NCBI GenBank assembly: GCA_002428455.1
Contig: DIWL01000024.1
Location: 1 to 24,432 of the forward strand
DNA length: 24,432 nucleotides
Source: Anaerolineaceae bacterium UBA6107
Lineage (GTDB): Bacteria > Chloroflexota > Anaerolineae > Anaerolineales > Anaerolineaceae
Direction of reading: 5' to 3'
Positions 14,992 to 23,115 of the stretch are shown here, in pieces. The notes under the pieces are model-generated. The model had not been told where the DNA came from and searched no databases. It was given only the letters and a program-made list of their open reading frames with translations. The first letter of the stretch is position 1. Every line of letters starts with the position of its first letter. The translations under genes were made by a program, and so were the position numbers.

Positions 14992-15729
14992 ATGATAATT
15001 GACACGAATAACGAAGGCTGGAGCTGTCAAAAAAAGATCCTGGTCATCCTGGCTCATCCGGATGATCCGGAATTTTTTTGTGGTGCAATGATCGCGCGCT
15101 GGTGTGCGCTGGGTCACCAGGTTTCCTACTGTCTGCTAACGAAAGGTCAGCGCGGAACACAGGATGCGGAATTGGACCCGCGAGTTGTTAGCAGTGTCCG
15201 GGTCGGAGAGCAATTGGACGCAGCCGCAGTTCTGGGTGTGTCTCAAATCCATTGGTTGGACTTCGTGGATGGCGAACTGGTTGCTGACCTGGCATTACGC
15301 AATGCCATTGTAAAAGAGATTCGTCAGGTCAAACCTGATATTGTGGTTAGCTGTGATCCTTCCAACCTGTTTCCGGCACCTGACCGCATCAACCATCCTG
15401 ATCATCGTGCAGCTGGTCAGGCTGTCATCGATGCCGTTTTCCCTGCTAGCGGTAACCCCGGATACCAGTTAAGAGACGATACCGGTGTTATTCCTGCCCA
15501 CCAGGTAGAAGAAGTGTGGCTGAGCCTGACCAATCAACCCAATTGTAGTTTTAACTTATCAGAGTATCTGGATATCAAGATAGATGCGATTTTACGCCAC
15601 CGGTCACAGATCAATCTTACTGAGGACGAGATGAAGGAACGGTACTCATCGCGCCTGGAAGAGGACCAAATTACGGGGGAAATGGCGTTCTTTGAAAAAT
15701 TCAGGCGTTTTCGATTGGCAATTAAATAA
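14992..15729 (+). CDS. LmbE/PIG-L-family N-deacetylase
   Basis: A 245-residue zinc-dependent deacetylase of the LmbE/PIG-L superfamily, which removes N-acetyl groups from sugars such as GlcNAc conjugates. The metal motif AHPDDPE is at residues 22-28 (His23, Asp26 as ligand and Asp25 as base by family analogy). The third ligand is in NHPDHRAAGQ near residue 132, and a late HRSQINLTEDEM segment is typical. The start ATG follows the ricT stop by 6 bp with a weak A-rich ribosome site. The substrate cannot be read from the sequence; candidates are a thiol-cofactor precursor (BshB/MshB type) or a lipid/sugar conjugate. The stop codon lies in the first of two 14-bp repeats discussed below. Confidence 0.9.
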   Translation: MIIDTNNEGWSCQKKILVILAHPDDPEFFCGAMIARWCALGHQVSYCLLTKGQRGTQDAELDPRVVSSVRVGEQLDAAAVLGVSQIHWLDFVDGELVADLALRNAIVKEIRQVKPDIVVSCDPSNLFPAPDRINHPDHRAAGQAVIDAVFPASGNPGYQLRDDTGVIPAHQVEEVWLSLTNQPNCSFNLSEYLDIKIDAILRHRSQINLTEDEMKERYSSRLEEDQITGEMAFFEKFRRFRLAIK

Positions 15730-15738
15730 TCAGATTAA
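15725..15738. repeat. 14-bp repeat copy 1 (candidate GntR operator)
   Basis: AATAATCAGATTAA, identical to the copy at 15818-15831. Here it runs into a perfect 10-bp palindrome, AGATTAATCT (15732-15741). It lies upstream of both promoters of the regulator-kor operon. Confidence 0.5.
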
Positions 15739-15760
15739 TCTAACAAATAACGCCATAAAG

Positions 15761-15788
15761 TTGACAATTATCGTTGTTGCAAGATAAT
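15761..15788 (+). promoter_or_regulatory. Promoter P1 of the GntR-kor operon
   Basis: A perfect TTGACA (15761-15766), 16-bp spacer, GATAAT (15783-15788). Expected start is near 15795. Confidence 0.55.
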
Positions 15789-15805
15789 ATTCATTTTGAT
15801 ATAAT
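15777..15805 (+). promoter_or_regulatory. Promoter P2 of the GntR-kor operon, extended -10
   Basis: TTGCAA (15777-15782), 17-bp spacer, perfect TATAAT (15800-15805) preceded by TGA, that is an extended TGnTATAAT. Expected start is near 15812, immediately before repeat copy 2, so a protein bound there would block it. Confidence 0.65.
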
Positions 15806-15813
15806 GCTGTTGG

Positions 15814-15831
15814 TCTGAATAATCAGATTAA
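15814..15831. repeat. 14-bp repeat copy 2 with inverted repeat (candidate GntR operator)
   Basis: The second copy of AATAATCAGATTAA (15818-15831), 93 bp from the first. Together with the preceding bases it forms TCTGA-ATAA-TCAGA (15814-15827), a perfect 5-bp inverted repeat. It sits at the predicted +1 of P2 and just before the GntR gene. Confidence 0.5.
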
Positions 15832-15841
15832 ATAGCGCACA

Positions 15842-16534
15842 ATGACCGCAAAAAAAACACTCCTTTCTGAATTTCTCGTTTACCTGTCTTCGCTACCGGA
15901 AGATTCAATCCAAAGAATCCCATCTCTGATTCAGTTAAGTAAAATATTGGGAATCAGCGTTGCCACCCTAAGGGAGCAACTCGAAGAGGCACGCTCCCTG
16001 GGGCTGGTGGAAGTCCGTCCAAAAGCGGGAATAAAAAAGCTACCATACAACTTTTCTACAGCAATCAAACCCGGATTGATCTACGCCGTCAGGGCGGGTA
16101 GCCTGTCTTATCATCAGTTTGCAGACCTGCGCAGACACCTTGAGAGTGCTTACTTCGTTGAGGCTGCTCAGACACTAACTCCCCTCGATATTGACAGGTT
16201 AACTGATCTAATCACAAGCGCTCAAAGCGGTTTCAGGGCGACACCTGGTAAGGTGCCAGCACAAGAGCACCGCGAATTCCATTTGACCATCTATAAAAAT
16301 TTGAAAAATCAATATTTAACCGGAGTTCTGGATGCTTTTTGGGAGGTATATCACCTGAGCGGCATGGAGGTCTACCCTGATATCACCTACATAGACCGGG
16401 TCTGGCAGTATCATGAACGTATTGTGGAGGAAATTCGCGCCCGGAATTATGCACTCGGTTTAGCCTTACTTACAGAACATATGGATCTCGCCAACCAGCG
16501 GGAAAAGAATGTACCCAGATCGGCTTTTGAATAA
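15842..16534 (+). CDS. GntR-family regulator with FCD (FadR-like) domain
   Basis: A 230-residue transcription factor. Residues about 5-65 form a winged helix (PSLIQLSKILGISVATLREQLEEARSLGLVEVRPKAGI), and residues 75-225 an all-helical FCD ligand domain. FCD proteins usually bind a metal with an Asp/Asn and three His, and sense carboxylates or acyl-CoA. Here the motif reads HREFH (143-147), with His191 and His213 as the later ligands; the usual Asp of DxxFH is His143. The ATG at 15842 has no good ribosome site, but no better start is seen. It lies 27 bp before korA on the same strand, so it probably regulates its own operon in response to a 2-oxoacid-related metabolite (inference). Confidence 0.88.
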   Translation: MTAKKTLLSEFLVYLSSLPEDSIQRIPSLIQLSKILGISVATLREQLEEARSLGLVEVRPKAGIKKLPYNFSTAIKPGLIYAVRAGSLSYHQFADLRRHLESAYFVEAAQTLTPLDIDRLTDLITSAQSGFRATPGKVPAQEHREFHLTIYKNLKNQYLTGVLDAFWEVYHLSGMEVYPDITYIDRVWQYHERIVEEIRARNYALGLALLTEHMDLANQREKNVPRSAFE

Positions 16535-16561
16535 CACATCTCATTTTGGAGACGAAGATTT

Positions 16562-18382
16562 ATGCAAAAAGAGGCAATGATCGAAAATGATTTTTGCATT
16601 ACATTCAGCACGGTAAATGGTTCAGGCAGTGCAACCGCGAACATCACTCTAATGCGGGCACTGTTCCGCATGGGAATTCCTGTTTCGGGAAAGAATATTT
16701 TTCCTTCCAATATTCAAGGACAGCCTACGTGGTTCACTCTCCGCCTGAGTAAGAAGGGATACCTTGGCCGGGTCAAGGAAGATGATATTGTGGTCGCAAT
16801 GAACCCGGTTACGCTCGCTAAAGATATAAACGCACTTGTTCCCGGGGGAGTGATGCTGATTCCGGATGATCTTACCTGTCCGCAATTACGTGACGATATT
16901 GTCATTTACAAAATGCCGGTCCGCAAGATTCTGAAAGAAGCGAATGTCACGCCTGCCTTCAGAGATTACCTGGCGAATATGGTGTACGTGGGCGTGCTGG
17001 CAAGTTTGTTGAAGATCGAGATAGACCAGATCAAAGGCGCACTTGAGTACCATTTTAAAGGCAGCCAAAAAGCAGTCGAGAGCAATTTTGAAACCGTAAA
17101 ACTTGCTTTCGATTGGGCGGAGGAGAACCTGGAAAAACAGGATCGATACATCACCTCCAGAATGAATGGTACTGAAGGGTACATCATGACGGACGGTAAT
17201 ACCGCAGCTGCCTTGGGGGCTATCTATGGGGGAGTGCAATTCATCTCCTGGTATCCGATCACCCCGGCCACCAGCCTGGCTGAAACGCTGCATGAATATT
17301 TACCAAAATTGCGGGTGGATCCTCAGACCGGAAAAGACACCTTTGCCATTGTTCAATCAGAAGATGAACTGGCTGCAATCGGGATGGTAATTGGGGCCGG
17401 TTGGGGAGGGCTGCGCGCAATGACCTCAACATCGGGACCTGGTTTGTCGTTGATGACGGAATATATCGGCCTGGCATATTACGCCGAGGTTCCGGTAGTC
17501 ATCTGGGATGTTCAACGTGTGGGACCCAGCACAGGCATGCCAACACGGACGTCGCAAGGTGACTTGACCATGGTAAATTTTATGAGCCATGGTGACTCTC
17601 AAATGTTGATCATCATCCCCGGTACGATCCAGGAGTGTTTTGAGTTTGGCTGGAAAGCCTTTGATATTGCAGAACGTTTTCAAACACCGGTGGTTGTTTT
17701 GTCCGATCTCGATTTCGGCATGAACCAGTGGATGACCAAAAAATTCGAGTATCCAGACAAACCAATCGACCGTGGTAAGGTCTTGTGGGAAGATGACCTG
17801 GATAAAATGCTGGAACAAAACAACGGAATCTGGGGGCGGTATTTGGATGTCGATGGAGATGGTATCCCTTACCGCACTCTTCCAGGCAATCAGCACCCCA
17901 GAAGCGGGCATTTTGTGCGCGGCACCAGCCACGATGAATTTGCGAATTATTCAGAAGATGGTGATGTGTGGGTACATAACTTCGATCGAATCAAGAAGAA
18001 GATCGAATTGGCGCGAGAATCACTGCCCGAACCTGTGAAGGTCATGAGGGAAGGCGCGGATATTGGCATCATCTCTTCCGGTTCAGTAGATTCAGCGTTG
18101 CTGGAGGCTTGTGACCTTTTGGCGGAAGATGGAATCAAAACAGATTACTTGCGTATCCGTGGAATCCCTTTTTCAAAGGATGTTTGGGATTTTATCTATG
18201 ATCATCGCTTAACTTACGTGGTGGAAATGAACCGGGATGGTCAATTGTCTCAATTATTGACGATGGATTTTCCGGATGTTGCGTATAAATTACGTAAAGT
18301 CGCCTATATGGATGGTTTACCCTTACCCGCCAAATGGATCAAAAAACAGATACAGGAATCAGAGGAGAATTTATCATGGTAA
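16562..18382 (+). CDS. korA: 2-oxoacid:ferredoxin oxidoreductase, fused gamma-alpha subunit
   Basis: A 606-residue fused subunit of a thiamine-diphosphate 2-oxoacid:ferredoxin oxidoreductase, which oxidatively decarboxylates a 2-oxoacid to acyl-CoA with reduction of ferredoxin (reversible in many anaerobes). Residues about 10-180 are the gamma domain (TVNGSGSATANITLMRALFRMG, NIFPSNIQGQPTWFTLRLS). From about residue 198 the alpha (pyrimidine-binding) domain begins: DGNTAAALGAIYGGVQFISWYPITPAT, then EDELAAIGMVIGAGWGGLRAMTSTSGPG and VQRVGPSTGMPTRT. The ATG at 16562 has TGGAGA upstream; ATG 16577 is an alternative. It overlaps korB by 7 bp. The substrate (2-oxoglutarate, pyruvate or branched-chain) cannot be fixed from sequence; the fused layout is commonest in KorA-type enzymes. 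Confidence 0.93.
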   Translation: MQKEAMIENDFCITFSTVNGSGSATANITLMRALFRMGIPVSGKNIFPSNIQGQPTWFTLRLSKKGYLGRVKEDDIVVAMNPVTLAKDINALVPGGVMLIPDDLTCPQLRDDIVIYKMPVRKILKEANVTPAFRDYLANMVYVGVLASLLKIEIDQIKGALEYHFKGSQKAVESNFETVKLAFDWAEENLEKQDRYITSRMNGTEGYIMTDGNTAAALGAIYGGVQFISWYPITPATSLAETLHEYLPKLRVDPQTGKDTFAIVQSEDELAAIGMVIGAGWGGLRAMTSTSGPGLSLMTEYIGLAYYAEVPVVIWDVQRVGPSTGMPTRTSQGDLTMVNFMSHGDSQMLIIIPGTIQECFEFGWKAFDIAERFQTPVVVLSDLDFGMNQWMTKKFEYPDKPIDRGKVLWEDDLDKMLEQNNGIWGRYLDVDGDGIPYRTLPGNQHPRSGHFVRGTSHDEFANYSEDGDVWVHNFDRIKKKIELARESLPEPVKVMREGADIGIISSGSVDSALLEACDLLAEDGIKTDYLRIRGIPFSKDVWDFIYDHRLTYVVEMNRDGQLSQLLTMDFPDVAYKLRKVAYMDGLPLPAKWIKKQIQESEENLSW

Positions 18383-19413
18383 CCTCGACCGGTCAAACCA
18401 CCAACCTGGTGGGCCTCACCAGAGCGGATTACAGGGGAGCGCCTTCTACACTCTGTCAAGGCTGCGGTCACAATAGTATTGCGGCACAAATAACAGCAGC
18501 CTGTTTCGAAATGAACCTCATACCCGAAAAAGTGGTCAAATTCAGTGGGATCGGTTGTTCGAGCAAGAGCCCAACCTACTTCCTGGGTAGATCATTTTCA
18601 TTCAATGGCTTGCATGGCAGAATGCCATCGTTGGCATTGGGCGCACAATTTGCCGACCGGACACTAGAAGCAATTGGTGTCAGCGGGGATGGTGATACTG
18701 CAAGTATCGGTTTTGGCCAATTTAAACATCTGGTACGGCGGAATTTGCCGCTCGTCTATATCATCGAAAATAATGGCGTCTATGGTTTAACGAAGGGACA
18801 ATTTTCCGCAACTGCCGAAAAAGGTCTGCAGCTGAAGCGACAGGGCACCAATCCTTTCCTGCCGGTCGATCTGGCAATGGAGGCGTTGATCGCCAACGCT
18901 ACTTTTGTCGCCCGGTCTTTCGCCGGGGATCCAAAACAGGTAAAAGAGCTGATCAAGGCTGCCATTGCCCACCAGGGGATTGCCGTCATTGACATAATTA
19001 GCCCTTGTGTCACTTTTCATAATCACGAGAATTCGTTCCACTCTTACTCTTTCGGTAAGACGCACGAAGAACAACTGCACGAGATCTCGTTGGTTCTCGC
19101 CAGAGAAGAGATCACAGTGGAAGATTTTGAACGCGGCACCACAAAGGAAGTGACTATGTTTGATGGCAGCACTGTTGTGCTGAAAAAGTTGGAAAGTGAA
19201 TATGATCCGAGAGATAAAATACAGGCTTTGAAGAAACTACAGGAGGCTGAAGATAATAACTGGTTACTAACAGGGCTGATTTTTGTAGATCCTGAAGTCC
19301 CAACTCTTTTTGATAAATACAACATCCCGGAGACGCCCATGAACCGTTTGCCAGTTGAAAAACTGCGTCCGGTGCGATCAACGTTGGATGAAATTAATAA
19401 CGCAATGTTCTAG
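18376..19413 (+). CDS. korB: 2-oxoacid:ferredoxin oxidoreductase, beta subunit
   Basis: TPP-binding partner of KorA, 345 residues from the ATG at 18376, which has GAGGAG upstream and overlaps the korA stop; an earlier in-frame ATG (18334) lies inside korA. The TPP/Mg site is GDGD (104-107) with ENNGVYGLTKGQ (131-142). Four cysteines expected to hold the subunit's [4Fe-4S] cluster are present: Cys27 and Cys30 (LCQGCGHNSI), Cys61 (GIGCSSKS) and Cys211 (SPCVTF). No separate ferredoxin-type delta subunit is encoded alongside, which is consistent with two-component KorAB enzymes. It ends 7 bp from the convergent acyltransferase gene with no terminator visible. Confidence 0.94.
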   Translation: MVTSTGQTTNLVGLTRADYRGAPSTLCQGCGHNSIAAQITAACFEMNLIPEKVVKFSGIGCSSKSPTYFLGRSFSFNGLHGRMPSLALGAQFADRTLEAIGVSGDGDTASIGFGQFKHLVRRNLPLVYIIENNGVYGLTKGQFSATAEKGLQLKRQGTNPFLPVDLAMEALIANATFVARSFAGDPKQVKELIKAAIAHQGIAVIDIISPCVTFHNHENSFHSYSFGKTHEEQLHEISLVLAREEITVEDFERGTTKEVTMFDGSTVVLKKLESEYDPRDKIQALKKLQEAEDNNWLLTGLIFVDPEVPTLFDKYNIPETPMNRLPVEKLRPVRSTLDEINNAMF

Positions 19414-19420
19414 GGAGCGA

Positions 19421-20539
19421 TTAGATATTCAGCTTTTTATAGTAAGTACGGTGAATTTTTGAGAACCTGACGCCCATACTCTCCATATCTGATTTACTGC
19501 GGAGGTTTCGTTCATCTACCTGGACGATCTCCGCTTTTTTTATGCGTGTGGAATGGATGACGTTATCCAACTCAGAATAAAGTAGGGCATTGCCACCCAA
19601 ACCCTGGTATTCAGGCAATAAACCAACACCGTTAATGTCCAGGATGTGGGGGTTTTTCTTTTCTTGTAAAAGGTACAACCAGCCTAGTGGTAACAATCTA
19701 CCTCTTGCTTTTTGGAGTGCACGGTTGATGTTGGGATAAGCAACCAGGAATCCAGCGACATCATTTTGGTGCATGATCGCTTTGAGAAACTTCGGATCGG
19801 CGATTGCCAGAATATTTTTAGCCAATAGATCAAATTCAGCCGGAGTGGTAGGGTAGTAATTAGGATTGCTGTTGAAAGCCTTTTGTTGGATCTCGTCTAC
19901 CCGGGGAATCCATCGAATGATCTCAGCCGTATCGTAAAAATGCTGAATGCGGAAATTTCCACGGTCAAGTACTTTTTCTGCAATTAGATGGATCTTCGGA
20001 TTCGGGTGCCTATCCAGATATCCAGACAGATGATCATGACTTTTCTCAAAACCATTCGCTTCGATCAGGGATTGATAATAAGGCGGGTTGTATGGAACGC
20101 CGACAGCTGGAAGCTGGTCAAAACCTTCCACCAGAATTCCATTGCCATTGGAGCGCAGAAAACCTTTGGGACCGATCAAGGTATCCAGGTCGCGCTCTCT
20201 GCACCATTCTTCCGCTGTTTGGAACAGCAGTCGTGCAACCTCTGGGTCATTTACAGATTCAAAGTAATAGAAAAATCCGAATTTCACATTGTGAAATTCA
20301 CAATACATTTGATTGTGCAATACGGCAATCCGTCCCAATATTTGGTTTTCGTTTTCCACAACAAAGAAATCGGCATCAGAGTGCTGATAAAAGGGATGTT
20401 TTTCGGGTTGCATGACCTTTTCGATTTCACCTGGAAAAGGCGGTACCCAATAGGGATTGTTTTCGTATAGTTGAAAAGGCAGGGATTTGAATATTCTTGT
20501 ATCCACCTTGTTGTTCTTTTCGAGTTTTCGAACCTGCAT
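19421..20539 (-). CDS. GNAT-fold acyltransferase of the YghO / bacterial ceramide synthase-like family
   Basis: A 372-residue protein from the ATG at 20537-20539, which has CGGAG nearby; a GTG at 20569 would overlap pyk by 14 bp and lacks a ribosome site. Family marks: YENNPYWVPP (25-34), the FFVVENENQILGRIAVLHN beta strands, GPKGF (123-127), GILVEGFD, YNPPYYQSLIEANGFEKS (150-167), and a late GNAT CoA-binding segment GLLPEYQGLGGNALLY (about 306-321). These resemble the large two-lobed proteins annotated as YghO in E. coli and, in sphingolipid-making bacteria, as the ceramide synthase BcerS (named from memory of the family). The true substrate is unknown. It is downstream of pyk, with its start close to the pyk stop, so it is probably co-transcribed with it. 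Confidence 0.7.
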   Translation of the reverse strand: MQVRKLEKNNKVDTRIFKSLPFQLYENNPYWVPPFPGEIEKVMQPEKHPFYQHSDADFFVVENENQILGRIAVLHNQMYCEFHNVKFGFFYYFESVNDPEVARLLFQTAEEWCRERDLDTLIGPKGFLRSNGNGILVEGFDQLPAVGVPYNPPYYQSLIEANGFEKSHDHLSGYLDRHPNPKIHLIAEKVLDRGNFRIQHFYDTAEIIRWIPRVDEIQQKAFNSNPNYYPTTPAEFDLLAKNILAIADPKFLKAIMHQNDVAGFLVAYPNINRALQKARGRLLPLGWLYLLQEKKNPHILDINGVGLLPEYQGLGGNALLYSELDNVIHSTRIKKAEIVQVDERNLRSKSDMESMGVRFSKIHRTYYKKLNI

Positions 20540-20555
20540 TGTTGTGGACTCCGAA

Positions 20556-22007
20556 CTATACTTCTTCACCGACAGAATGTAATAAAGCTAGGTTAGGCAG
20601 GCGCATCGCTCCAACTGGAAAGCCCGATATTAATACTACCTGTTCGCCAATTTTTAACTTCTTGCGCTGTATGAGGTAGTTGTCGACACTGCGTACCATT
20701 TCTTCAAGACTGTCAGCAAAGGGCACATGTACCGGGTGTACGCCCCAGTAAAGACTCATGGCAGAAAGAGTTCCTCCCTCAGGAGTAAAAGCGATGATCG
20801 GTACGCGTGGCCTGGTTTTAGACATGAGTAGGGCTGTTTTGCCGCTTTGCGTAAACACAGCAATAGTGGAAACATCACGATCATGCGCCAGTGTTTTTGC
20901 AGCATTTGAAATTGCCAATGCATCATCCTGTAAAGCGGCTTCGGGAAAACCGCTCGCATGGCTCCATTCCGTTTTATGTTTTTCAGCCTCCTGGATTATT
21001 GAAACCATCATCTTGACGCTTTCAACCGGGTATTTACCTGATGCAGTCTCCGCTGAAAGCATCACAGCATCAGTGCCATCAAAAACAGCGTTCGCTACAT
21101 CAGATGCCTCTGCTCTGGTGGGGCGGGGATTATCGATCATCGACTCGAGCATCTGGGTGGCAGTGATCACCAGTTTGGCGTGCCGGTTGGCCATTTGAAT
21201 GATCTCTTTTTGAACAATCGGTACCAGTGCAGGGGATGTTTCAACACCCAGGTCACCGCGCGCCACCATGACCCCTTCTGCGACATGCACGATCTCATGA
21301 AGATTCTTGATCGCCAACGGTCTTTCCAATTTGGCAATGATCGGCGTTTTGGCACGGGCTGGATTCATTTCTGAGATGATCCGTTTAACTTCGCGAATAT
21401 CCTCGGCTGAGTCTACAAACGAAATGGCAACATAATCTACCGCATTTGAGAGACCGAAGGCCAGATCTACGCGGTCCTTTTCGGTAAAACGCGGAATTCC
21501 AAGGTCGGTACCGGGCAAATTCACGCCTTTGTGCGATTTTAATAATCCACCCAGGATGACACGGGTTTCTACGTAATTGTCATCAACTTTTGTCACCTGA
21601 AGTTCCAGTTTGCCATCATCCAACAGGATGCGATTACCAGGTTTTACAGCCTTGGTCAGGTTTGGTACATCCAGGGGAAGGGCGATCTCGCTGCCTTCAA
21701 ACTGCTCGGAATGATCGCCAATCTGAAACAACCTGACAATCGCATTTGCACGTAATTCAACACCGTCCATGGGCAATTTGCCAACTCGCAACTTTGGACC
21801 CTGCAGGTCCTGCAAGATCGCCACTGGCTTACCCAGCTCCCTGGAGCACTCGCGGATCAGATTGATCATCGCCATGTGCGATTCGTGATCGCCATGCGAA
21901 AAGTTCAACCTGGCCACATCCATGCCGGCATTGATCAATTTCCGGATCATTGGTTTGGTCCCTGAACTGGGGCCTAATGTGCAGACGATCTTGGCAAAAC
22001 GTGGCAT
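20556..22007 (-). CDS. pyk: Pyruvate kinase
   Basis: Glycolytic enzyme transferring phosphate from phosphoenolpyruvate to ADP; 483 residues, without the extra C-terminal PEP-utilizer-like domain of Bacillus-type enzymes. Substrate and metal residues are visible: ARLNFSHGD (32-40), IIAKLERP (223-230, catalytic Lys226 and metal ligand Glu228), VARGDLGVE (248-256, Asp252), and ITATQMLESM with PTRAEASDVANAVFDGTDA. The C-terminal domain ends in SGFPVGAMRLPNLALLH; many family members have a GxTN near here, so the effector-side loop differs. AGGTAGGA precedes the ATG. A strong terminator separates it from argF, and it reads on into the acyltransferase gene. Confidence 0.97.
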   Translation of the reverse strand: MPRFAKIVCTLGPSSGTKPMIRKLINAGMDVARLNFSHGDHESHMAMINLIRECSRELGKPVAILQDLQGPKLRVGKLPMDGVELRANAIVRLFQIGDHSEQFEGSEIALPLDVPNLTKAVKPGNRILLDDGKLELQVTKVDDNYVETRVILGGLLKSHKGVNLPGTDLGIPRFTEKDRVDLAFGLSNAVDYVAISFVDSAEDIREVKRIISEMNPARAKTPIIAKLERPLAIKNLHEIVHVAEGVMVARGDLGVETSPALVPIVQKEIIQMANRHAKLVITATQMLESMIDNPRPTRAEASDVANAVFDGTDAVMLSAETASGKYPVESVKMMVSIIQEAEKHKTEWSHASGFPEAALQDDALAISNAAKTLAHDRDVSTIAVFTQSGKTALLMSKTRPRVPIIAFTPEGGTLSAMSLYWGVHPVHVPFADSLEEMVRSVDNYLIQRKKLKIGEQVVLISGFPVGAMRLPNLALLHSVGEEV

Positions 22008-22051
22008 TTTATCCTACCTTGCGAATCTGGAAATTTATGACCTCAATATTC

Positions 22052-22057
22052 ATTATA
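22052..22057 (-). promoter_or_regulatory. Candidate -10 element for pyk
   Basis: TATAAT on the minus strand, 45 bp before the pyk ATG and after the argF terminator. The -35 position holds only TTTTAA (22075-22080), overlapping the terminator tail. Confidence 0.4.
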
Positions 22058-22070
22058 TATTCTTATCATT

Positions 22071-22114
22071 CAAATTAAAAAGAGAAACCGGGTGAAAATT
22101 CAACCGGTTTCTCT
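22071..22114 (-). terminator. Rho-independent terminator of argF
   Basis: AGAGAAACCGG (22081-22091) and CCGGTTTCTCT (22104-22114) give an 11-bp perfect stem that can extend past one mismatch. Read on the minus strand it is followed by TTTTAATTT. It lies 14 bp after the argF stop. Confidence 0.85.
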
Positions 22115-22127
22115 AGTCTTCTTTGTC

Positions 22128-23051
22128 TTATGGAAGGAGCAATTTTGCCAGAACAGCTTTTTGGGCGTGCAAACGATTGTGAGCCTGCGGGAAGATCTTT
22201 GAATGAGCGCCATCTGCCACTTCATCCGTTAATTCCTGTCCACGGTGAGCTGGCAGACAATGCATAACGATCACATCTTTGTCAGCTTCGTTGACCAGTT
22301 TCTGGTTAACCTGGTAAGGAGGAAAAACCGCCATGCGTTTTTCTGCTTCTTCTTCCTGACCCATACTGGTCCAGGTATCCGTGTAGATCACGTGTGCATT
22401 TTTCACTGCCTCGTGCGGGTCGCGAATGAATTTCATCGTAGAGCCGGATTCCAGCGAGATTTTCTTGCCAATTTCAATCGCGCGCGGCGCCATGTCATAA
22501 CCTTCAGGACTGGCCAGTGTGAAGTTGGCACCGAGTCTGGCGCAAATGTGCAAAAGTGATACGGCAACGTTGTTTCCATCGCCGATGAAGGTCACATTTA
22601 ACCCTTTTAAAGTCCCAAATTTCTCAATGATGGTGAGTGCATCTGCCATGGCCTGGCAGGGGTGGTTGTAGTCACTTAACCCGTTGATAACCGGGATCGA
22701 AGCCCACTTGGCCAGTTCAACTACGTGATTGTGATCGAAGACACGCGCCATAATGGCATCCACATACCCGGAAATCACCCTTGCAATATCGGCAATAGAT
22801 TCCCGTTTACCGAGTCCTATTTCGCTTGGCGAGAGGTACAAAGCGTCGCCACCCATATGGCGCATGGCCATATCAAAGCTAACGCGTGTGCGCAGGCTGG
22901 GTTTTTGAAAGACCATCGCCAGCACTTTGCCTTTGAATAATGGTTTATTACCGCCGGCAAAATGTTCCTTTTTTAAAGCGATTGCCAAGTCGAGCATCTC
23001 CTGGAGTTCACTTGCTGAATAATCAGATACCGCAAGAAAATCTTTTTTCAT
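22128..23051 (-). CDS. argF: Ornithine carbamoyltransferase
   Basis: Cytoplasmic enzyme of arginine synthesis: ornithine plus carbamoyl phosphate gives citrulline. At 307 residues it has the family length. The carbamoyl-phosphate motif is SLRTR (52-56; many homologues have STRTR), HPCQ is at 130-133, DTWTSMGQEEE (225-235) is the ornithine-side loop, and MHCLPAHRG (263-271) carries the catalytic cysteine Cys265. GAGAGGA precedes the ATG at 23049-23051. Other arginine genes are not adjacent, so this is an isolated arg gene in the window. It follows the KDSR-like dehydrogenase by 60 bp and could be transcribed from its own promoter or by read-through. Confidence 0.97.
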   Translation of the reverse strand: MKKDFLAVSDYSASELQEMLDLAIALKKEHFAGGNKPLFKGKVLAMVFQKPSLRTRVSFDMAMRHMGGDALYLSPSEIGLGKRESIADIARVISGYVDAIMARVFDHNHVVELAKWASIPVINGLSDYNHPCQAMADALTIIEKFGTLKGLNVTFIGDGNNVAVSLLHICARLGANFTLASPEGYDMAPRAIEIGKKISLESGSTMKFIRDPHEAVKNAHVIYTDTWTSMGQEEEAEKRMAVFPPYQVNQKLVNEADKDVIVMHCLPAHRGQELTDEVADGAHSKIFPQAHNRLHAQKAVLAKLLLP

Positions 23052-23087
23052 AGGTTTCCTCTCAAGGGATGGTTATTTTGCTTTTCG

Positions 23088-23115
23088 AGTATAACATAAT
23101 CGATAATGAGTTCAG
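23088..23115 (-). promoter_or_regulatory. Possible promoter of argF
   Basis: On the minus strand, CTGAAC (23110-23115, overlapping the stop of the upstream gene), 16-bp spacer, TATACT (23088-23093). The -35 is only a partial match. No ARG-box-like palindrome is convincing. Confidence 0.35.
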
